Shown: positions 30,894 through 39,857 of the stretch, piece by piece
Numbering within the stretch: the first letter of the stretch is position 1
How the letters are laid out: every line of letters begins with the position of its first letter
Assembly: GCA_903831655.1 (NCBI GenBank)
Contig: CAIKYO010000156.1
Location: 1 to 42,912 of the forward strand
DNA: 42,912 nt
Direction: 5' to 3'
Source of the DNA: an uncultured Burkholderiales bacterium
GTDB taxonomy: Bacteria; Pseudomonadota; Gammaproteobacteria; Burkholderiales; Burkholderiaceae_C
Notes under the pieces: generated by a model
What the model saw: only the letters and a program-made list of their open reading frames with translations
Databases searched by the model: none
What the model was told of the DNA's origin: nothing
Made by a program: the position numbers and the translations under genes

Positions 30894-32693
30894 ATGACGA
30901 TGCGAACACATTACTGTGGTTTGGTGACCGAGGCCTTGGTGGGTCAAACGGTTTCTTTGTGTGGATGGGTCAACCGACGTCGCGATCACGGAGGTGTGAT
31001 TTTTGTGGACTTGAGAGACCGTGCGGGCAACGTTCAAGTGGTGTGTCACCCCGATAATGCAGCGCTTTTTAAAATTGCTGAAGATTTGAGAAATGAGTTT
31101 TGCATTCAAATCAAAGGTGTTGTGTTGGCCAGACCTGAGGGCTCAGCCAATGAGAACTTAAAGAGTGGTCAAGTCGAGGTTCATGCAAGCGAGCTCATCG
31201 TCTTGAACCCCTCTGTGACACCTCCCTTCTTGTTGGACGATGACCATCTCTCTGAGACCACTCGGTTGACACACAGGGTTCTCGATCTCAGACGCCCCTA
31301 CATGCAAAACAACCTCATGCTTCGCTACAAGGTGGCCATGGCAGTGAGAAAGTTCTTGGACGAACACGGTTTCATTGACATTGAAACCCCCATGCTCACC
31401 AAGAGCACACCCGAAGGGGCTCGCGACTATTTGGTTCCCAGCCGCGTGCACGACGGTCAGTTCTTCGCACTCCCTCAGTCCCCACAGCTCTTTAAGCAGT
31501 TGTTGATGGTGGCTGGATTTGATCGCTACTACCAAATCACCAAATGTTTCAGAGATGAAGATTTGAGAGCCGATCGTCAACCTGAATTCACTCAAATTGA
31601 TATTGAAACGTCCTTCTTGGGCGAACAAGACATCAGGGACATGTTCCAAGAGATGATTGTTCACGTGTTCAAAGAAACGCTCAACATTGAATTGGGACAA
31701 TTCCCTGTGATGGCCTATTCAGAGGCCATGCATCGCTACGGCTCAGACAAGCCAGATTTGCGAATCAAACTTGAATTCACCGAGCTCACCGATGTCATGC
31801 ACGATGTTGATTTCAAGGTCTTCTCACAACCTGCGACCACACAGGGTGGACGCGTGGTGGCGTTGTGTATTCCTCAAGGCGGCTCCATGAGCCGCGGGGA
31901 CATTGATGGTTACACCGAGTTTGTGAAGATCTACGGCGCCAAGGGTTTGGCTTGGATCAAGGTCAATGATGTGACCTTGGGACGCGAGGGGCTTCAGTCT
32001 CCGATCGTGAAAAACCTTCACGATGCAAGCATCGCTGAAATCTTAAAGCGCACCCAAGCCAAAAACGGCGATTTGATTTTCTTTGGAGCCGACAAAGCCA
32101 AGGTGGTCAACGACTCGATCGGTGCTTTGCGCCTCAAAATTGGTCTGTCCGCATTTGCCAAAGAGCATGGACTCTTTGAAAACCGCTGGGCTCCGATGTG
32201 GGTGGTTGACTTCCCCATGTTTGAGTTTGACGAAGAGGCCGATCGCTGGAATGCCGTGCACCACCCCTTCACGGCCCCCAAAGACGGACACGAAGACTGG
32301 ATGGCCACCGATCCCGGTCGATGCATTGCCAAGGGTTACGACATGGTGTTGAACGGTTGGGAAATCGGCGGTGGCTCGGTCAGGATCCACCGCGCCGATG
32401 TGCAACAAAAGGTCTTTGATGCGTTGAAGATCACCCCCGAAGAGGCTCAATTGAAGTTTGGCTTCCTCTTGGATGCGCTCCAATATGGTGCCCCTCCACA
32501 TGGTGGTTTGGCTTTCGGTCTGGACCGAATTGTGACCCTCATGACGGGCGCTGATTCGATCCGAGACGTGATCGCTTTCCCTAAGACACAGCGCGCTCAA
32601 TGTTTGCTCACCCAAGCGCCCTCCGGTGTGGACGAAAAGCAATTGCGCGAACTCCATATCAGATTGAGAACGCCAGCAGCAACTGTTGCTTAA
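30894..32693 (+). CDS. aspS: Aspartyl-tRNA synthetase
   Basis: [77 protein letters not shown]. Confidence 0.97.
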   Translation: MTMRTHYCGLVTEALVGQTVSLCGWVNRRRDHGGVIFVDLRDRAGNVQVVCHPDNAALFKIAEDLRNEFCIQIKGVVLARPEGSANENLKSGQVEVHASELIVLNPSVTPPFLLDDDHLSETTRLTHRVLDLRRPYMQNNLMLRYKVAMAVRKFLDEHGFIDIETPMLTKSTPEGARDYLVPSRVHDGQFFALPQSPQLFKQLLMVAGFDRYYQITKCFRDEDLRADRQPEFTQIDIETSFLGEQDIRDMFQEMIVHVFKETLNIELGQFPVMAYSEAMHRYGSDKPDLRIKLEFTELTDVMHDVDFKVFSQPATTQGGRVVALCIPQGGSMSRGDIDGYTEFVKIYGAKGLAWIKVNDVTLGREGLQSPIVKNLHDASIAEILKRTQAKNGDLIFFGADKAKVVNDSIGALRLKIGLSAFAKEHGLFENRWAPMWVVDFPMFEFDEEADRWNAVHHPFTAPKDGHEDWMATDPGRCIAKGYDMVLNGWEIGGGSVRIHRADVQQKVFDALKITPEEAQLKFGFLLDALQYGAPPHGGLAFGLDRIVTLMTGADSIRDVIAFPKTQRAQCLLTQAPSGVDEKQLRELHIRLRTPAATVA

Positions 32694-32696
32694 TCA

Positions 32697-32724
32697 ATGA
32701 GATAGTGAGTACTCACTATCTCAT
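32697..32724. repeat. Perfect 28-nt palindrome ATGAGATAGTGAGTACTCACTATCTCAT
   Basis: Self-reverse-complementary with no spacer, 3 bp after the aspS stop. Confidence 0.9.
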
Positions 32725-32732
32725 GAAATACT

Positions 32733-32766
32733 GCCTGGTTGAAGAAATTCATCCAGGCCTTTTTTC
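32733..32766 (+). terminator. Intrinsic terminator of aspS
   Basis: GCCTGGTTGAA-GAAA-TTCATCCAGGC (one mismatch) followed by CTTTTTTC. Confidence 0.8.
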
Positions 32767-33222
32767 TTACAGCACCTCAAAGACTTGGTAGGTGGGACCA
32801 ATGGGGTCTCGGTGACCTGTGGCAACGGCCAACATTTTGTTGAGGAAAGCGTACTGAGGCGCTGCGGTTTCAAATTTAGGGGCCATGCGGAAGTAGTAGC
32901 TCCCAGGCTCAACGCTCTCGCCCTTGGCCAGTTTGTCCATGACTTCTGGTGGGCCGTGGCGCATGCCCTCATAGGACATGTAAATCAGTGAGTGGTCATC
33001 GCACTCCAAGGTGAGGCGCACGTTGAGGGTGAGCACGCCATCGTTTCGTACCAAAAGCCAGTCGCCAGCGGGGGAGGCTTGTACGTGTCCCCTCATGCGA
33101 TCACCCTGAAAGCTTCCGCCTTTGATGGGAGAGATCCGCCTTTGACCATAGGGGGTGTGACCGATTTCGATGATGGGTTCCACAAAGAGTTTGAGCTCAA
33201 AGAGGTGTTTCAATTCAATCAT
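32767..33222 (-). CDS. DUF3237 domain-containing protein
   Basis: MIELKHLFELKLFVEPIIEIGHTPYGQRRISPIKGGSFQGDRMRGHVQASPAGDWLLVRNDGVLTLNVRLTLECDD...YFRMAPKFETAAPQYAFLNKMLAVATGHRDPIGPTYQVFEV; start set to ATG 33222. Confidence 0.85.
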   Translation of the reverse strand: MIELKHLFELKLFVEPIIEIGHTPYGQRRISPIKGGSFQGDRMRGHVQASPAGDWLLVRNDGVLTLNVRLTLECDDHSLIYMSYEGMRHGPPEVMDKLAKGESVEPGSYYFRMAPKFETAAPQYAFLNKMLAVATGHRDPIGPTYQVFEVL

Positions 33223-33395
33223 GTTGGACCTTTCTAAAAGGGGGGGGCAGTTGACATCACAAAGTTCGATTGTGCTCCATTTGGAGTTAAGATTTGACCC
33301 ATGTAGTGCTTGGAGTTGGTGGGCCACCTGTGGTCTGGAATTTCAAGTATCCAGTTTGACCCATTGGGTTATCCATTTGTTTTCTCTTTTCAAAT

Positions 33396-34307
33396 ATGAA
33401 CCACACGACATCCACCGTGGGCTTGACAGACGAGTCCAACCGAGAAGCCATTCCATTGAGTGCAAACCCACTGGGCTTAGAGGGCATTGAATTCATTGAA
33501 TACGCAACCTCAAAACCCCAGGCATTGGGACAGGTCTTGGAGTTGATGGGTTTTAGACCGATCGCAAGACATCGTTCAAGAGAGGTCATGCTGTACCGCC
33601 AAGGGAGCATGAACATCATTGTCAATGCGCATGACTCGGGTCTGGCGCACAGCGTGGCGCCCACTGAAAAACCCGTGATCGCTGCGGTCGCGTTGAGGGT
33701 CAGAGATGCCCAGCAGGCTTATAAGCGCACCTTGTCCTTGGGCGCGTGGGCGGTTCCCACACATGTCGAAGTCATGGAGCTCAACATCCCAGCCATTCAC
33801 GGTGTGGGCACGAGCCGCATCTATTTTGTGGACCGTGTTCACGATTTCTCCATCTACGATGTGGACTTTGTACCCATCCCAACCGTGGACTCTAAGCCTG
33901 AGGCATTGGCAGGTTTCCATTTCTTTGGCATTGTGCAGTACATCGGCAACGACCGAATGGAGGACTGGATTGAGTTCTACAGCGAACTGTTTGGCTTCAA
34001 GGCCTTGGAGAGTTCGGAGCACTTTGGCATATTGACCAAGGGTCGCATTTTAAAGAGCGCTTGCAACACCTTTGGGCTTCAGTTGATTGAGCCAGAGCCT
34101 GGCGTCTTGGCCGTTGATGAGGACGAGAGGCTGCAGCGCATCGCGTTTGGCACAAGCGATGTGCTGGCCGCCATGAAGTTACTGCAAGGCAGAGGCGTTG
34201 AATTTGTGACCCACGCGGGTCAGGCCCCTAGCGAGAAGGGCGCATTGACGCGCTCTTGGTTGGGAGGTTTGAATTTTGAGTTGGTCTTGGATGGGCGCGC
34301 ATCATGA
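33396..34307 (+). CDS. 4-hydroxyphenylpyruvate dioxygenase-like VOC-fold protein (QuiC C-terminal-domain-like)
   Basis: Two VOC-like repeats: GIEFIEYATSKPQALGQVLELMGF... and FHFFGIVQYIGNDRMEDWIEFYSELFGF...LQRIAFGTSDVLAAM...LNFELVLDG. Confidence 0.75.
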   Translation: MNHTTSTVGLTDESNREAIPLSANPLGLEGIEFIEYATSKPQALGQVLELMGFRPIARHRSREVMLYRQGSMNIIVNAHDSGLAHSVAPTEKPVIAAVALRVRDAQQAYKRTLSLGAWAVPTHVEVMELNIPAIHGVGTSRIYFVDRVHDFSIYDVDFVPIPTVDSKPEALAGFHFFGIVQYIGNDRMEDWIEFYSELFGFKALESSEHFGILTKGRILKSACNTFGLQLIEPEPGVLAVDEDERLQRIAFGTSDVLAAMKLLQGRGVEFVTHAGQAPSEKGALTRSWLGGLNFELVLDGRAS

Positions 34308-35212
34308 TGCAAACCTCCGGAACATTGAACGACTTTGGCATGGATACCATCTCCATGGCGGGGTCTTTGGATTCAAAACTAGAGGCCATCAAAGGCGCTG
34401 GATTTGGCCAAGTGATGCTCTCAGCTCGAGATGTTGTGGGTCATCCAGGTGGGGTCGAGGCGGCGGTCGAGTTGGTGCGCAGCAGTGGCCTTAGAGTGAC
34501 CGGCTTTCAAGTGCTCAGGGACTTTGAGGGTCTATCTGGACATTTGCACGACTACAAAATTGACATTGCCAAGGCCATGCTCGAGATGTGCCACGCACTG
34601 GGCTCCAAAGTGCTCCTCGTGTGTTCCTCGACCTCTGTGCACGCCTCTCAAGATCCCCAGCATTTGGCGCGAGACTTGAGGAAATTGGCCATGTTGGCCG
34701 TTCCTTTGGGCATCAAAGTGGCCTACGAGGGATTGTCTTGGGGGCGCACGATCAATGAGTACAACACGGCTTGGGAGATTGTCCAACTGGCCGATACCCC
34801 GAACTTGGGGGTTGGCTTGGATTCATTTCACATGTTCGCAGCCAAGACCAGCCTTGAGGATTTGGAGCTCATCGACCCAGAGAAAATTTTCTTGGTTCAA
34901 TTGGCCGACTTCATGTGGCAAGAGATTCGCTCCATTGAGGAGCGCATCACTACGGCCAGGCATTTTCGAGTCTTCCCTGGGGAGGGGGTGCACAGCCAAG
35001 ATTTGGCAGACTTGGTGAGGCGCCTTTATCAAATGGGTTACCGAGGTGATTACAGCTTTGAGGTTTTTAACGATGACTACCAACAGTTGCCCTTGCCCAT
35101 GGTGGCGGCGCGCGCTTGGAAGTCCGCTCAGTGGTTGGGTGAGGATGTGATGCGTCGCTCGGTGCCGCTTCGCAACCAGATTCGTCTCAAAAGAGCTCAA
35201 GGTTTTATTTGA
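34304..35212 (+). CDS. Sugar phosphate isomerase/epimerase family TIM barrel; possible 3-dehydroshikimate dehydratase
   Basis: DTISMAGSLDSKLEAIKGAGFGQVMLSARDVVGHPGG...VAYEGLSWGRTINEYNTAWEIVQLADTPNLGVGLDSFHMFA...FPGEGVHSQDLADLVRRLYQMGYRGDYSFEVFNDDY. Overlaps the VOC gene by 4 bp (ATGA). Confidence 0.75.
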   Translation: MMQTSGTLNDFGMDTISMAGSLDSKLEAIKGAGFGQVMLSARDVVGHPGGVEAAVELVRSSGLRVTGFQVLRDFEGLSGHLHDYKIDIAKAMLEMCHALGSKVLLVCSSTSVHASQDPQHLARDLRKLAMLAVPLGIKVAYEGLSWGRTINEYNTAWEIVQLADTPNLGVGLDSFHMFAAKTSLEDLELIDPEKIFLVQLADFMWQEIRSIEERITTARHFRVFPGEGVHSQDLADLVRRLYQMGYRGDYSFEVFNDDYQQLPLPMVAARAWKSAQWLGEDVMRRSVPLRNQIRLKRAQGFI

Positions 35213-35694
35213 ATTCAGGCGCATCGCATTCCAACACCACGCCAAGGGGTGTGAGGCCTTGGAAAATCCCTCTGTCCGTTTTGGTGGTGATCCACACCAG
35301 TGATCTTCGTGTGCTGCTCATCAAAAGAAGTGACATGCTGACTTGGCAAAGCGTCACAGGCTCCAAAGACCATTTGGATGAGAGTTGGGCGCAAACCGCT
35401 CAACGCGAGGTGCTCGAGGAGACGGGTATTGATGCGCTGTCCCTAGGCCTTCAGTTGGTGGACCGGGGTGTGGAGAGCACCTACCCCATTCACACGGCCT
35501 ACCGAGCGCGCTACGCCCCCGAGGTGACCCACAACACGGAGCGGCTCTTCACCTTGGAGATTCCTCCCGAGACCCCCATAGAGCTCAATCCCACAGAGCA
35601 CCTTGAATTTCAATGGGTGACGCAAGACCGTGCCAGTCAAATGGTTTTTTCAGCCACCAACGCCCAAGCGATCAGGGATTTGGGCACATTTTGA
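35209..35694 (+). CDS. nudB: Dihydroneopterin triphosphate diphosphatase (Nudix)
   Basis: SVLVVIHTSDLRVLLIKRSDMLTWQSVTGSKDHLDESWAQTAQREVLEETGID; downstream of the aspS region and upstream of folE; TTG start overlaps the preceding stop. Confidence 0.85.
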   Translation: MNSGASHSNTTPRGVRPWKIPLSVLVVIHTSDLRVLLIKRSDMLTWQSVTGSKDHLDESWAQTAQREVLEETGIDALSLGLQLVDRGVESTYPIHTAYRARYAPEVTHNTERLFTLEIPPETPIELNPTEHLEFQWVTQDRASQMVFSATNAQAIRDLGTF

Positions 35695-35788
35695 ATCGAA
35701 AAAGCGCGTTCGTGCACGATTATGGTTCAACTGTTAACATTGGTGCCCGAAACGCCCTTTGGCGCACATTCCTTTATAAGGCTCACCC

Positions 35789-36496
35789 ATGACAGCCCAA
35801 ACCACTTCTGAGCACGAAGGTGCTCCCTTATCGACAGTGATTCGTTCGCGCATCAAAGCTGCAAAAAAACGTTTTCATGCCAACGACAACATTGCCGACT
35901 TCATCCACGAAGGTGAGATGGAGAAACTGCTCCTCGAGGTGAGCGAGAAGATGCAAGGCGTGCTCGATAGTTTGATCATTGACACCGCTAGCGATCACAA
36001 CACCGCGGAGACAGCCAAGCGTGTGGCCAAGATGTATTTGCAAGAGGTCTTCAAAGGCCGCTACGTTCAGGCGCCACCTATCACCGAGTTCCCCAACGCA
36101 GAGCATTTGAACGAGCTGATGATCGTGGGCCCCATCACGGTTAGGAGCGCTTGTAGCCATCACTTTTGTCCCATCATGGGTCAAGTTTGGATTGGCGTTT
36201 TGCCCAATGAGCACACCAACGTGATTGGTTTGTCCAAGTACGCCAGACTGGCCGAGTGGGTCATGGGTCGCCCCCAGATTCAAGAAGAGGCGGTGGTGCA
36301 GTTGGCAGACTTGATTCAAACCAAAACACAGCCCGATGGATTGGCTTTGGTGATGGAGGCCTCTCACTTTTGCATGGGCTGGAGAGGGGTCAAAGACTCG
36401 GAGAGTCGAATGATCAATTCAGTCATGAGGGGTGCCTTTTTGAAGGACCCCAATTTGCGCAGAGAGTTTTTGTCGCTTCTACCTAAGAAAGATTGA
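35789..36496 (+). CDS. folE: GTP cyclohydrolase I
   Basis: DTASDHNTAETAKRVAKMYLQEVFKGRY...VRSACSHHFCPIMGQVWIGVLPNE..VIGLSKYARLAEW...ASHFCMGWRGVKD. Confidence 0.95.
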   Translation: MTAQTTSEHEGAPLSTVIRSRIKAAKKRFHANDNIADFIHEGEMEKLLLEVSEKMQGVLDSLIIDTASDHNTAETAKRVAKMYLQEVFKGRYVQAPPITEFPNAEHLNELMIVGPITVRSACSHHFCPIMGQVWIGVLPNEHTNVIGLSKYARLAEWVMGRPQIQEEAVVQLADLIQTKTQPDGLALVMEASHFCMGWRGVKDSESRMINSVMRGAFLKDPNLRREFLSLLPKKD

Positions 36497-36501
36497 TCAC
36501 C

Positions 36502-36927
36502 ATGTTAGTTCGTCTCTTGTATGTCAGTAAAGCCGTCAACGATGACGCCAACTCCCACACCGAGGCCATTTTGGCCTCCTCTCGCTCACACAATGTCTCC
36601 AACGGCATCACAGGGATTCTTTGCTACGGTGGTGGCATCTTTTTGCAAGTCATTGAAGGCGGTCGAGCCCAAGTCAATGAACTCTACAACTCCTTGGTTC
36701 AAGACAAGCGTCACAAAGAAGTGGTGCTCTTGCACTACGAAGAAATCACGCAAAGACGGTTCAGCGGTTGGACCATGGGTCAAGTCAATTTGGCCAAGCT
36801 CAATGCGTCCATTGTGTTGAAGTATTCTGAGAAGCCCGAACTCGATCCTTACGGTGTCTCAGGCGCCATGTCCTTGGCTCTTCTTGAAGAGTTGATGGCC
36901 ACGGCCTCCATCATGGGTCGCACCTAA
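36502..36927 (+). CDS. BLUF-domain blue-light photoreceptor (FAD)
   Basis: MLVRLLYVSKA (Tyr), HNVSNGITGILCYGGGIFLQVIEG (Asn, Gln), RRFSGWTMG (Trp/Met): canonical BLUF signature residues. Confidence 0.9.
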   Translation: MLVRLLYVSKAVNDDANSHTEAILASSRSHNVSNGITGILCYGGGIFLQVIEGGRAQVNELYNSLVQDKRHKEVVLLHYEEITQRRFSGWTMGQVNLAKLNASIVLKYSEKPELDPYGVSGAMSLALLEELMATASIMGRT

Positions 36928-36988
36928 AGCTTGAAACACTTTGTTGCGTCTTTGAAGCATTGAGCCCCTTTTGTCAAAGGCCAATTCC

Positions 36989-37828
36989 ATGACGGCGCTC
37001 CAAGAGACAACCCGACTGTTGGGGTGTGACTTCACGAGTCGACCCACCCGCAAAAAACCCATTGTGCTCGCTCTCGGGTGCTTGGTGGGTGATGTGGTGA
37101 GTTTGCAAAGCTTGGAGCGCTTTGAGACGGACAACAGTTTCCTCATAGCCCTTGACGCCATCCCCTCTTGGGTGGGCGGCTTTGATCTCCCCTTTGGACT
37201 CCCTAGAGAGTTGGTGCACACACTGGGCTGGCCTGAAGATTGGCTCTCTTGCATGCTGCATTTTTGCGCGCTCTCCAGAGAGGATATTCGCCTTCAATTC
37301 AAAGCCTTTTGCGATGCGAGGCCTGCGGGTCAAAAGTTTGCTCACCGCCAAACCGATGTGCCCGCTCAATCGAGCCCCTCGATGAAGTGGGTCAATCCGC
37401 CTGTTGCCTACATGATGCATGCTGGGGTCTCACTCCTCTTGAAGGCTCGCGTGACATTGGCAGGACTCCACCCAGGAGACCCCTCTCGCGTGGCACTGGA
37501 GGCTTACCCAGGTTTTTTCGCCAAAAGTATTTTGGGTGGCAAGAGCTACAAAAGCGATGATGTCAAGAAACAAACCCCTGAGCGACTCATTGCCAGAAAA
37601 GACATCCTGCATGCTTTGGAGTTGGGCAACAATCCTTTGAATTTGCGCCTCAAGCTCAGCCATGCTCTCAGAGAGGCTTTGATTGAGGACGGTAGCGGAG
37701 ATGCTTTGGATGCGGTCATCTGTTGTGTTCAAGCAGGCTGGGCCCAAAAGCAGCACTTGAATGGACACGCGCTGTACGGCTTGCCCAAGGGGTTCGATCC
37801 CTTGGAGGGATGGATTGTGAGCGTTTGA
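36989..37828 (+). CDS. DUF429 family protein
   Basis: LLGCDFTSRPTRKKPIVLALG...FLIALDAIPSWVGGFDLPFGLPRELV...ALEAYPGFFAKSILGGKSYKSDD...GDALDAVICCVQAGW. ORF listed from 36971; internal ATG 36989 seems a better start. Confidence 0.8.
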   Translation: MTALQETTRLLGCDFTSRPTRKKPIVLALGCLVGDVVSLQSLERFETDNSFLIALDAIPSWVGGFDLPFGLPRELVHTLGWPEDWLSCMLHFCALSREDIRLQFKAFCDARPAGQKFAHRQTDVPAQSSPSMKWVNPPVAYMMHAGVSLLLKARVTLAGLHPGDPSRVALEAYPGFFAKSILGGKSYKSDDVKKQTPERLIARKDILHALELGNNPLNLRLKLSHALREALIEDGSGDALDAVICCVQAGWAQKQHLNGHALYGLPKGFDPLEGWIVSV

Positions 37829-37833
37829 GCCCA

Positions 37834-37915
37834 AAGAAAAAAAAGACTTGCGAGGGTGAGAGAAGAAAAAGAGAGACGTGAAGGGCGAAAGGGAAGAAAG
37901 GGAAGAAAGGGACAA
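37834..37915 (+). repeat. Polypurine GA-rich tract with 9-bp GGGAAGAAA units
   Basis: AAAGAAAAAAAAGACTTGCGAGGGTGAGAGAAGAAAAAGAGAGACGTGAAGGGCGAAAGGGAAGAAAGGGAAGAAAGGGACAAG. Confidence 0.8.
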
Positions 37916-37979
37916 GCTATGATGCAAACTCAGCCCCAAGGTCTTTGAGGCACAGCAAATACAAGTCACTTCACGTCAC

Positions 37980-39842
37980 GTGAAAGTAGGGAGTCGGGTG
38001 AGCACTTCAACGCAAGGCGCTTGGTTCAACCAAAGCATATCTAAGAAACTTGAACAAGGCATCAAGGCGCACACGTCTGGGCAATGGAGCCAGGCTGAAA
38101 TCATTTACAGCAAGATCTTGTGCTTCAATCCCGCGCACTTCAATGCCTTGCAGTTGTTGGGAGCCTTGGCTGCGCAGCGGCAAGATTTTCCACTGGCCCA
38201 GTGCTTTTTGGAGCGGGCCGTGATGGTCTACGCGAAAGATGCGACAACGCATTACAACTTGGGCACTGTCCTCCAAAGTTTGGGGCGAGTGGAGGATGCC
38301 ATTTGCAGTTTCGATCAGGCCATTCATTTGTCTCCCAAGATGCAACTCGCTCACAGCAACCGTGCCGCTTGTTTGCAGGACCTAAAAAGGTGGTCAGAGT
38401 CTCTCTACAGCTACAACCAAGCCATTGAGTGCGACCCCACCTTGTTGAGTGCCTATTCCAATCGTGGTTTGGTGCTCATGGAGTTGGGTGCACACGAGGA
38501 CGCACTGCAGAGCTTGAATCAAGCGCTTGGGCTCGCACCTGCGGATGCTGAGGTTGAGAACAATTTGGGACTGCTCTACAAGCGGCAGCATCAATTGGAT
38601 CAGGCTTTGATTCATTACCACAATGCCATTTCGAAAAACCAAGCGTACGTGCAAGCACACAGCAACTTGGGCAACGTGTATCAAAAGTTAAATCGATTGG
38701 ATCAGGCTGTGGCTTGTCACGAGCGTGCGATTGTCCTTGATCCTCAGTACTTTCAAGCGCATTGCAACTTGGGCACCGTGCATCAACAGCGCTCGGATTT
38801 GGAGCAAGCCTTGTTGAGCTACGAGCGCGCCATTGAGTTGAACCCCTTACATGGGGAGGCTCACGCCAACAAGTCGCTCTTGCTCTTGCTCATGGGGCGT
38901 TTGCAAGAGGGTTTTAAGGAGTATGAGTGGAGATGGCTCAGTGAGGAAAACATCAGAACCCAAGCTCAAAGGACCTTTGACAAGCCGCTTTGGTTGGGTC
39001 AAGCCTCGCTTGAGGGGCAGTGCGTGTTGATTCACTCAGAGCAAGGTTTGGGTGACACCTTGCAGTTTTGTAGATACGTGGAGTGGGTTGCACAGATGGG
39101 TGCGAAGGTGGTTTTTGAGGTTCAAAAACCGCTTCTTGCACTGATGAAGTCATTAAGAGGGGTGCACCACCTCGTGGCCTTGGGGGATCCTTTGCCGCCT
39201 TTTGACTGGCATTGCCCGCTGCTCAGTTTGCCCCATGCACTTGGAACTGAGTTGCAATCCATCCCCTGGAACGGTCCTTATTTACAAGCAGATGCAAAAA
39301 AGACTGCACTTTGGCAAAATCGTTTGGGATCTCGCCAAAGACCACGCGTGGGCTTGGTTTGGTCGGGAGGCTTTAGGCCCAATCAGCCTGAGACCTGGGC
39401 TGTGAACGCGAGGCGAAACATGAGCTTGCAAGAGATGCTGGTCATTGTGCAGCCCAAGTTAGAGTTTTATTCTTTACAAAAGGGTGAGCCTGCACAGTCA
39501 GAATTGAAGAAGGCGAGTGCCCAGGGCAGCTTGTCTAAAAGCATCATCGATTGTGTGGATGAGCTCCAAGATTTCTCAGACACGGCTGCTTTGATCTCGC
39601 AACTCGATTTGATCATCTCTGTGGACACCTCCACAGCGCACTTGGCAGCTGCCATGGGCAAAGAGGTTTGGCTCTTGAACCGCTTTGACACGTGTTGGCG
39701 CTGGTTGCTCGACAGAGATGATAGCCCTTGGTACCCGAGCTTGAGGTTGTTTCGACAAAGCGAAGCGGGGGATTGGAGCCGTGTGATGGACCAAGTGAGG
39801 CTCAACTTGGAGCACAAGTGGTCCATGGAACAAAAAAATTAG
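37980..39842 (+). CDS. TPR-repeat protein with glycosyltransferase (GT-B/heptosyltransferase-like) C-terminal domain
   Basis: Consecutive TPRs (HYNLGTVLQSLGRVEDAICSFDQAIHLSP, AHSNLGNVYQKLNRLDQAVACHERAIVLDP...), then LIHSEQGLGDTLQFCRYVEW and LISVDTSTAHLAAAMGKEVWLL. Confidence 0.87.
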   Translation: MKVGSRVSTSTQGAWFNQSISKKLEQGIKAHTSGQWSQAEIIYSKILCFNPAHFNALQLLGALAAQRQDFPLAQCFLERAVMVYAKDATTHYNLGTVLQSLGRVEDAICSFDQAIHLSPKMQLAHSNRAACLQDLKRWSESLYSYNQAIECDPTLLSAYSNRGLVLMELGAHEDALQSLNQALGLAPADAEVENNLGLLYKRQHQLDQALIHYHNAISKNQAYVQAHSNLGNVYQKLNRLDQAVACHERAIVLDPQYFQAHCNLGTVHQQRSDLEQALLSYERAIELNPLHGEAHANKSLLLLLMGRLQEGFKEYEWRWLSEENIRTQAQRTFDKPLWLGQASLEGQCVLIHSEQGLGDTLQFCRYVEWVAQMGAKVVFEVQKPLLALMKSLRGVHHLVALGDPLPPFDWHCPLLSLPHALGTELQSIPWNGPYLQADAKKTALWQNRLGSRQRPRVGLVWSGGFRPNQPETWAVNARRNMSLQEMLVIVQPKLEFYSLQKGEPAQSELKKASAQGSLSKSIIDCVDELQDFSDTAALISQLDLIISVDTSTAHLAAAMGKEVWLLNRFDTCWRWLLDRDDSPWYPSLRLFRQSEAGDWSRVMDQVRLNLEHKWSMEQKN

Positions 39843-39857
39843 CAAAGGGTTTTAGCG

